The notes beneath the pieces were generated by a model, which saw only the letters and a list, made by a program, of their open reading frames with translations, was not told the DNA's origin and ran no database searches. The position numbers and the translations under genes were made by a program. Below are positions 6,274-10,671 of a stretch of 10,671 bases of DNA, in pieces. The stretch is taken from the NCBI GenBank assembly GCA_041484905.1, contig JBGPIL010000072.1, forward strand, positions 1 to 10,671. Direction: 5' to 3'. Each line of letters begins with the position of its first letter. Position 1 is the stretch's first letter. The DNA comes from JACQCE01 sp041484905 (GTDB lineage Bacteria; Nitrospirota; Nitrospiria; JACQCE01).

Positions 6274-6306
6274 ATGGCTAACCTGATCTGTCACCCGTCG
6301 ACATGA
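6274..6306 (+). CDS. Ten-codon leader mini-ORF coupled to the amidohydrolase
   Basis: ATG GCT ... ACA TGA encodes MANLICHPST. Its TGA overlaps the amidohydrolase ATG (ATGA at 6303-6306). A strong Shine-Dalgarno AGGAGG (6260-6265) lies 8 nt before its ATG, while the amidohydrolase start has none of its own at usable spacing. This looks like translational coupling or re-initiation. The alternative is that the mini-ORF is incidental and the distant AGGAGG is unused. Confidence 0.45.
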   Translation: MANLICHPST

Positions 6307-7556
6307 AGATCAGGAACATCATCTCTGCCGGCCTCGTTGCCCTGATGCTCGCCGTCGTGGTGTGGATGCTCCTCGGCCGGGGCAATCCGAAAAACGCGGG
6401 CGCCTACCTGACCCGCGACGATCCCACGCTCGGCGTCACGGACCTCGGCCCGCGCACGTGGCAGGTCATTGACGTGCACGAGCATCTCAAAGGCGACGTC
6501 GAGGCGCAACAACTCATCACCGCGATGGACGCATTCGGCATCACGCGCACCTGCTTGATGGCGTCGACGATCTACACGCTCACGCTGAATCCGATCTATG
6601 GCTTCGAGGGCTTCAAGGAAAACAACGAGTCGGTTATCGCAGTGAAGAAGAGGTGGCCGGGCCGCTTCTGCGCCTTCGTGACCCTCAATCCGCTCGACGA
6701 CGGCAATCTCGAACTCCTGAAAGACTACGTCGCCCGCGGCGCCGACGGACTCAAGCTCTACGTGGGTCACGGCGCGTCGACTCCCAAGTTTGCCTTTCAC
6801 TCGATGGCCATCGACGACCCGCGGCTCGAGCCGATCTTCGCCTACGCCGAAGCGGTGCAACTGCCCATCGTGCTGCACGTCAATCTCGTGAAATTCTGGG
6901 ACGAGCTGCTCCACGTCCTCGAGAAGCATCCGTACTTGCGCGTCGACATTCCGCATCTCGGACTGTACAAAGACACCGAACAACGCCTGAAGCGGCTGGC
7001 GTTCCTCCTCGAGCGCTACCCGAACACCTACACGGACGTGAGCTTCGGCCACCCCAAGTTCCAGCTCGACGGCTTCGAGGTGCTCGCGAAGAACCGCTCG
7101 CGGAGCAGAGCGTTTCTGACGTCGCATCGCGACAAGGTCCTGTATGGGTCCGACATGGTGCTCGTGCCGACGAAGGATGAGCCCTACATCCTCAACAGCT
7201 TGCGCAGCTACATGCAGTTCCTGGAGAAGGAGCGCTGGCGGTGCTTTCTGGTGCCGTCGAAGACCATGTACGGCATGGGCCTCGACGAGGACACCCTGCG
7301 CCACATCTACGAGGTGGCACCGAAGAATTTCTTGCTGCTCGACGAGAAAGGGGATCTTCCGGACCGCAGCAAGGGCTGGCCCATCCCCAGACTCAAGGTG
7401 CCGAAGCCGGCCATTCCACCGCTCGATCCGGCAATGATCCCACCGCTCAAGAACAGTGCGGCGGCGCCGAGCGCGCCGGACGACACCGATCGATCAGAGC
7501 TTCTGCAAGTCGCTCTTCGTCGAGGTGAAGGCGGACAACGCGATGGGCAAGCCTGA
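6303..7556 (+). CDS. Membrane-anchored amidohydrolase-family protein (Amidohydro_2 type)
   Basis: This is a predicted metal-dependent hydrolase or decarboxylase with a TIM-barrel fold, tethered to the inner membrane or exported. Its substrate is unknown. It has 417 residues. Residues 6-25 are an uncleaved-looking hydrophobic helix after MKIRN. The active-site set of the superfamily is complete: HxH at H59/H61 (DVHEHLK), K151 (GADGLKLY), H192 (PIVLHVNL), H218 (IPHLG) and D284 (LYGSDM). The barrel ends around residue 350 (EVAPKNFLLLD). A proline- and alanine-rich tail without similarity to the barrel follows. It is isolated from its neighbours: a terminator lies upstream, the TPR gene converges from downstream, and it is bracketed by two direct repeats. 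This suggests separate acquisition. The start overlaps a leader mini-ORF. The last 20 or so residues are uncertain because the +1 frame across 7480-7593 also looks protein-like. Confidence 0.82.
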   Translation: MKIRNIISAGLVALMLAVVVWMLLGRGNPKNAGAYLTRDDPTLGVTDLGPRTWQVIDVHEHLKGDVEAQQLITAMDAFGITRTCLMASTIYTLTLNPIYGFEGFKENNESVIAVKKRWPGRFCAFVTLNPLDDGNLELLKDYVARGADGLKLYVGHGASTPKFAFHSMAIDDPRLEPIFAYAEAVQLPIVLHVNLVKFWDELLHVLEKHPYLRVDIPHLGLYKDTEQRLKRLAFLLERYPNTYTDVSFGHPKFQLDGFEVLAKNRSRSRAFLTSHRDKVLYGSDMVLVPTKDEPYILNSLRSYMQFLEKERWRCFLVPSKTMYGMGLDEDTLRHIYEVAPKNFLLLDEKGDLPDRSKGWPIPRLKVPKPAIPPLDPAMIPPLKNSAAAPSAPDDTDRSELLQVALRRGEGGQRDGQA

Positions 7557-7566
7557 GTTCGTCGGC

Positions 7567-7623
7567 TTCCCCCCCGAAACTCCACCATCTGCGAGTTAAC
7601 GTCCGGACGTGCTGTAATGGCAC
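7567..7623. repeat. Direct repeat copy B, downstream of the amidohydrolase
   Basis: This is the second copy of the element at 6171-6228, 57 bp long and starting 10 bp after the amidohydrolase stop. Unlike copy A it contains a perfect 12-bp palindrome, ACGTCCGGACGT, at 7599-7610. The substitutions that separate the copies abolish this palindrome in copy A, so it is either the more intact copy or an incidental palindrome. Confidence 0.8.
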
Positions 7624-7634
7624 AAGAGGCTGGC

Positions 7635-7660
7635 AAAAGAGCCGGGCTCACCGCTAGCCC
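7635..7660 (-). terminator. Weak terminator-like structure after the TPR gene
   Basis: Read on the minus strand, GGGCT...AGCCC is followed by the nearly self-complementary GAGCCCGGCTC and then TTTT (7635-7638). It overlaps and immediately follows the TPR stop codon. The stems are short and compete with each other. It lies in the 97-bp gap between two convergent genes, where a terminator is expected. Confidence 0.35.
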
Positions 7661-9966
7661 TTAATCTGCCTGAGTGTTTGGCTTGCTTCGTCAGCGCCTG
7701 GGAACGATGGATTCAGCCGAATGGCCGCATTGAGCTCTTGTTTCGCCTCCGCCACATTCCCGTTTTTGAAGTAGGCCATGCCGAGGTGGTAGTGAACAAC
7801 AGGATTATCGGTGAGCGTGTCAGCGCTTTCCCGCAGCAGGGAAAGCGCTTTTAGGTAGGCATTCTTCTTGTAATAAATCCACCCCAACGTATCAGACACA
7901 CCGGGATCGTTTGGCAACCGTCTTTTGGCTCGCTGCGCGAGCGAGAGCGCCACATCGATGTTGCCGCCATGTTCCGCGTAGTTCCAGGCCAGGTTGTTTA
8001 AGGCTGGCCCCAGGCTCGGTTGCAGCTTCAAGGCTTTCTCATAGGAGGCGGACGCCTGTTGGTACTCCTCCTGGGCGTCGTCTAAGATCCCGATCATGAC
8101 ATACGCCGATGCAAACGTGGGGTCGGCGGCGATCGCCGCCGGATACAGGGCCATGGCCTGTTGGTAGGCGCGTTGCGTGGCGTACAAATCTCCCAGATGC
8201 ACATAGGCCATGAGAAAATCTTTATCCGCCTGGATGGCTTCTTTGAACTGCGCTTCGGCTTGCGCGACTTGCCGTTGCTGGCTGTAGAGTTGCCCCACCA
8301 AATTATGGATCATGGCGACAGTCTTGGGGTGGTCGGCCACCGCCGCCAACTGGGCGCGAGCCCGTTCAATCGCTCGCTCCGGCTGGTGTTGCGCCTGATC
8401 GATCTGAACGATCTGCTCCAGACTGTCTTCCATATCGGGATCGAGCTTGAGCGACACCTCGAGTTCAGCCAGCGCCTCCTTGAACCGCTGTTGTTCGCTA
8501 TAGGCCCGGCCCAACTGAGCGTGGGCCATCGCCTTGTCAGCCGACTGGGCCAAGACCGTTTTGAACGCCTCGATGGCCTGATCGAATTTTTTCTCAGCAA
8601 GATAGGCGCGCCCCAGCAGCAGACGTGCGTCCGCATGGTTCGGGTGGTCCTGGAGCACGGCCTCCGCCTGCTCGATGACCAACTGAAACGCCCGCCTATT
8701 CAGGTGCAGCTCGGCGAGCGACAGACGAGCTTCCGTATAACCGGGCTGCAGCTCGATCGCTTTGGCCAGTTCGGATTTGGCCGTCTGCAGATCGCGATCT
8801 TGCTGATGCGCCACACCGAGGTAATAGTGGCCCGGGGCAAATTGAGGGCGCTCCGTCACAACACGGCGAAACAACGCTTTAGCCTCCTCGGCCTCGGACA
8901 TCGCCAAGTGGTACCGGCCTTTTAAAAAAAGCCCATCCAGTTCATCCGGCGACGCGCGCAGGATTTCATCGATCAGGAGTTTGGCTTCATTCAACCGGCG
9001 CTGATCGAGCAGCAGTTCGGCCCGTTTTCGCTTGGGCGCCAGGGAAGACGGCATGGCCTGTTCCGCCTTGACGTACTCGGCCAACGCACGGTCCATGCGT
9101 CCCGTGCTGGCATAGAAATTAGCCAGTTGCGCACGCGCCTCAAGATCACTGGGATCAAGATCAATGGCCGCTTGATAGGCTGCTTCCGCCTCGTCCTGTT
9201 TCCCCCACGCGGCATAAAACCCCGCCACCTGCAACCGCAACCGGCTGTTTGTAGGGTCGAGAGCGATCACGTTCTGGAGTTCTTGGCCGGCACGATCATA
9301 CCGCTTCTGCCCGGCGTAAAAATTCACCAGGGCCAACCGCCCGTCGACCGATCGATCATCGACGGCCAGTGCGCGCCGGTACTGCGCCTCGGCGGCTTTC
9401 AGGTTGCCATCGGCCGCATAGAGAGCCGCAATGCTCAAGTAGAGCGGGGTATGTGACGGCGCGATCGCGATGGCTTCCTCATAGCTGGCGATCGCGTGGG
9501 CGGCATCGCGTTGCGCCGCAAAAATTTTTCCCTTCAAGATGAAAGCCTCCAGTTGGCGGGGATCGCGTTTGAGGACGAGATCGATCTGCTCCAGCGCCTT
9601 CTTATACTCCCCGGCTTGCAGGTCATGCTCGCCGATTTTCAGATAGGCGTCGAGCAGCGAGGCGTCCAGCTCCACGCTGCGCGAAAAGGCCTGAAACGCC
9701 TGCTCGCGGTTGGCCATCTCACCCATGCGCAGATAGGTCACTCCCAGCCGATAATAGGTCTGCGCGTCGGCCGGATCGACCTTGGCCGCATTTTTCAACT
9801 CGATGATCGCGGCGGGATAATCGACTTGCTGCATGTAGCGTTCGGCCCGCTTGAGATAGTCGGACTTCTGCTCCTTGACGTTGCCCTGGCAGGCGAAGAG
9901 CGCCGCCGGTATCATCAACAGCAGCGCCATTGCGCTGAACTTCCGGATGTAATGGAGATCTCTCAT
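7654..9966 (-). CDS. TPR-repeat lipoprotein, PrsT-like (PEP-CTERM system)
   Basis: This large solenoid lipoprotein is probably anchored on the periplasmic side of the envelope. From ATG 9966 it has 770 residues: a basic n-region (MRDLHYIRK), a hydrophobic core, and the lipobox L-F-A-C with Cys26 as the lipidation site. From about residue 40 to the end it is a near-continuous array of tetratricopeptide repeats, with recurrent A--Y, LG--Y and A/LDP positions at 34-residue spacing; I estimate around twenty. No catalytic domain is seen. The plan (lipoprotein signal, charged linker, long TPR array) is that of the PEP-CTERM-associated lipoprotein family called PrsT, and the PrsK/PrsR pair is nearby. 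Assignment to that family rather than a general TPR lipoprotein is inference. ATG 9966 has no clear Shine-Dalgarno; ATG 9930 has GGAAG 9 nt upstream but would leave a short, uncharged signal. An in-frame TTG at 10035 gives an implausible hydrophilic extension. Confidence 0.85.
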   Translation of the reverse strand: MRDLHYIRKFSAMALLLMIPAALFACQGNVKEQKSDYLKRAERYMQQVDYPAAIIELKNAAKVDPADAQTYYRLGVTYLRMGEMANREQAFQAFSRSVELDASLLDAYLKIGEHDLQAGEYKKALEQIDLVLKRDPRQLEAFILKGKIFAAQRDAAHAIASYEEAIAIAPSHTPLYLSIAALYAADGNLKAAEAQYRRALAVDDRSVDGRLALVNFYAGQKRYDRAGQELQNVIALDPTNSRLRLQVAGFYAAWGKQDEAEAAYQAAIDLDPSDLEARAQLANFYASTGRMDRALAEYVKAEQAMPSSLAPKRKRAELLLDQRRLNEAKLLIDEILRASPDELDGLFLKGRYHLAMSEAEEAKALFRRVVTERPQFAPGHYYLGVAHQQDRDLQTAKSELAKAIELQPGYTEARLSLAELHLNRRAFQLVIEQAEAVLQDHPNHADARLLLGRAYLAEKKFDQAIEAFKTVLAQSADKAMAHAQLGRAYSEQQRFKEALAELEVSLKLDPDMEDSLEQIVQIDQAQHQPERAIERARAQLAAVADHPKTVAMIHNLVGQLYSQQRQVAQAEAQFKEAIQADKDFLMAYVHLGDLYATQRAYQQAMALYPAAIAADPTFASAYVMIGILDDAQEEYQQASASYEKALKLQPSLGPALNNLAWNYAEHGGNIDVALSLAQRAKRRLPNDPGVSDTLGWIYYKKNAYLKALSLLRESADTLTDNPVVHYHLGMAYFKNGNVAEAKQELNAAIRLNPSFPGADEASQTLRQIKG

Positions 9967-9983
9967 GGCAATGTTATGGCCAT
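9966..9983 (-). promoter_or_regulatory. Sigma-54-like site overlapping the TPR lipoprotein start
   Basis: On the minus strand ATGGCCATAACATTGC has GG-N10-GC spacing (GG 9981-9980, GC 9969-9968). It shares the frame ATGGC-N5-CATTGC with the strong promoter at 5755-5770. If it is real, transcription would start near 9956, inside the ORF drawn from 9966. That would move the true start to ATG 9930, with a leader of about 26 nt carrying GGAAG. It may be a chance match. Confidence 0.35.
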
Positions 9984-10039
9984 TCTGGGCGCCGATCGGA
10001 CGAGTCTGTATAGCACTTCCCCCCGGAGACTGCAATCAC

Positions 10040-10671
10040 TCAGAATGGGGTGCGTGACCGGACATCGAGCCTGTCCCGCAATCCGTCGCCCAGCAGATTG
10101 AGTCCCAGTACGGCGGCCATCATCGCCAGGCCCGGCACAAGGGTCAAATGGGGGGCGAGCACCCCGAAGGCCCGTCCCTCCGCCAGCATGTTGCCCCAAC
10201 TGGCCGTCGGCGGCTGGACGCCGAGCCCGAGAAAACTCAAGCCCGCCTCGGCCACAATCGCGCCGGCCATCCCGAACGACGTTTCCACCAGCAGGGGCGC
10301 GAGGAGATTGGGCAGCAGATGCACCCGCAGCAGCCGCGGCCATGCCACGCCGATCGCCCGGGCAGCCGTCACATACTCCTGCTCGCGAAGCGACAGCAAC
10401 TGACCACGAGTCAAGCGGGCGTAGCCGACCCAGCCCATCAGACACAACGCCAACATCACATGATCCAGCCCCGGCCCCAGCACGGCCGTCAACGCAATCG
10501 CCAGGAGCAGACCGGGGAACGCCAGGAACGTATCGGTCACTCGCATCAGCGCTTCATCAACCCATCCCCCCAGCAGACCAGCCGTTCCCCCGATCAACAC
10601 GCCCACCAGCAGCGAAATACTCACCACACTGATCCCGACCCCCAGTGACAGTCTCGCGCCCGCCAGCAGAC
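10040..10671 (-). CDS. ABC transporter permease, DppC/OppC type (partial, N-terminus beyond window)
   Basis: This is an inner-membrane permease of a peptide/nickel-type binding-protein-dependent ABC importer (BPD_transp_1 domain). The reading frame is open to the right edge, and the residues there (AGARLSLGVGISV) already match the family, so the gene starts outside the window. Visible are at least four or five membrane segments and the cytoplasmic coupling (EAA) motif in the form EYVTAARAIGVAWPRLLRVHLLPN, where the conserved Ala-Ala and Gly contact the ATPase. The C-terminus GLRDRLDVRSR is typical of DppC-like permeases, which carry a long N-terminal extension not seen here. It lies 73 bp upstream of the TPR gene on the same strand, so read-through transcription is possible, but no functional link is evident. 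The rest of the transporter operon should lie to the right. Confidence 0.9.
   Translation of the reverse strand, partial: LLAGARLSLGVGISVVSISLLVGVLIGGTAGLLGGWVDEALMRVTDTFLAFPGLLLAIALTAVLGPGLDHVMLALCLMGWVGYARLTRGQLLSLREQEYVTAARAIGVAWPRLLRVHLLPNLLAPLLVETSFGMAGAIVAEAGLSFLGLGVQPPTASWGNMLAEGRAFGVLAPHLTLVPGLAMMAAVLGLNLLGDGLRDRLDVRSRTPF

Noticed and set aside
6291..7304. Long minus-strand open frame (337 codons) opposite the amidohydrolase
   Set aside because: It lies wholly antisense to a gene with an intact active site, and its peptide is His/Arg/Glu-rich with no recognisable domain. It is typical antisense shadow in GC-rich coding DNA.
6303..7556. Foreign base composition of the amidohydrolase
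   Set aside because: Its GC-rich codon use looks similar to prsK and the TPR gene by eye, so composition gives no independent support for recent transfer.
8161..8925. Plus-strand open frame of 254 codons opposite the TPR gene
   Set aside because: It is a shadow of the repetitive TPR coding sequence. The minus strand carries the clear lipobox and periodic TPR motifs.

Overview
This is a GC-rich stretch from a Gram-negative bacterium that runs an exosortase/PEP-CTERM protein-sorting system. The diagnostic genes are a PrsK-type sensor kinase, a PrsR-type sigma-54-dependent response regulator, a very small PEP-CTERM substrate and a large TPR-repeat lipoprotein. This set, with fibronectin-III repeat proteins and roughly 60% GC, suggests a Nitrospira-like (Nitrospirota) or similar environmental exopolysaccharide producer. 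The lineage is an inference from gene content only. No rRNA, tRNA, CRISPR array, insertion sequence or phage gene is visible.

Layout. Minus strand 1-1515: the N-terminal 505 residues of an exported FN3-repeat protein, cut by the window edge and not closed by a stop. Positions 1516-2031: a divergent regulatory region with a sigma-54 (-24/-12) promoter facing the FN3 gene. Plus strand 2032-5491: prsK-prsR, 4 nt apart. Positions 5492-5821: an AT-rich regulatory region with a terminator and a near-consensus sigma-54 promoter, followed by an 86-residue PEP-CTERM mini-protein (5822-6082) and a strong terminator. Plus strand 6303-7556: a membrane-anchored amidohydrolase of the Amidohydro_2 type, bracketed by two 57-58 bp direct repeats. 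Minus strand 7654-9966: a TPR lipoprotein converging on the amidohydrolase. Minus strand 10040-10671: a DppC/OppC-type ABC permease, cut by the right edge.

How the parts may work together. PrsK probably senses a membrane or envelope signal and phosphorylates PrsR. PrsR would then activate sigma-54 promoters. Sigma-54-like sites lie in front of the FN3 gene and the PEP-CTERM mini-protein, and a third candidate overlaps the start of the TPR lipoprotein. I therefore infer a local PrsR regulon of envelope and matrix proteins. The exosortase and the polysaccharide genes themselves are not in the window.

The least explained structures are: (1) the imperfect direct repeats bracketing the amidohydrolase like a gene cassette; (2) two 10-codon mini-ORFs, each starting 29 bp before prsK or the amidohydrolase and ending in an ATGA overlap with it, while the main genes lack a Shine-Dalgarno of their own; (3) the possible shared sigma-54 regulon with a candidate activator-binding motif.
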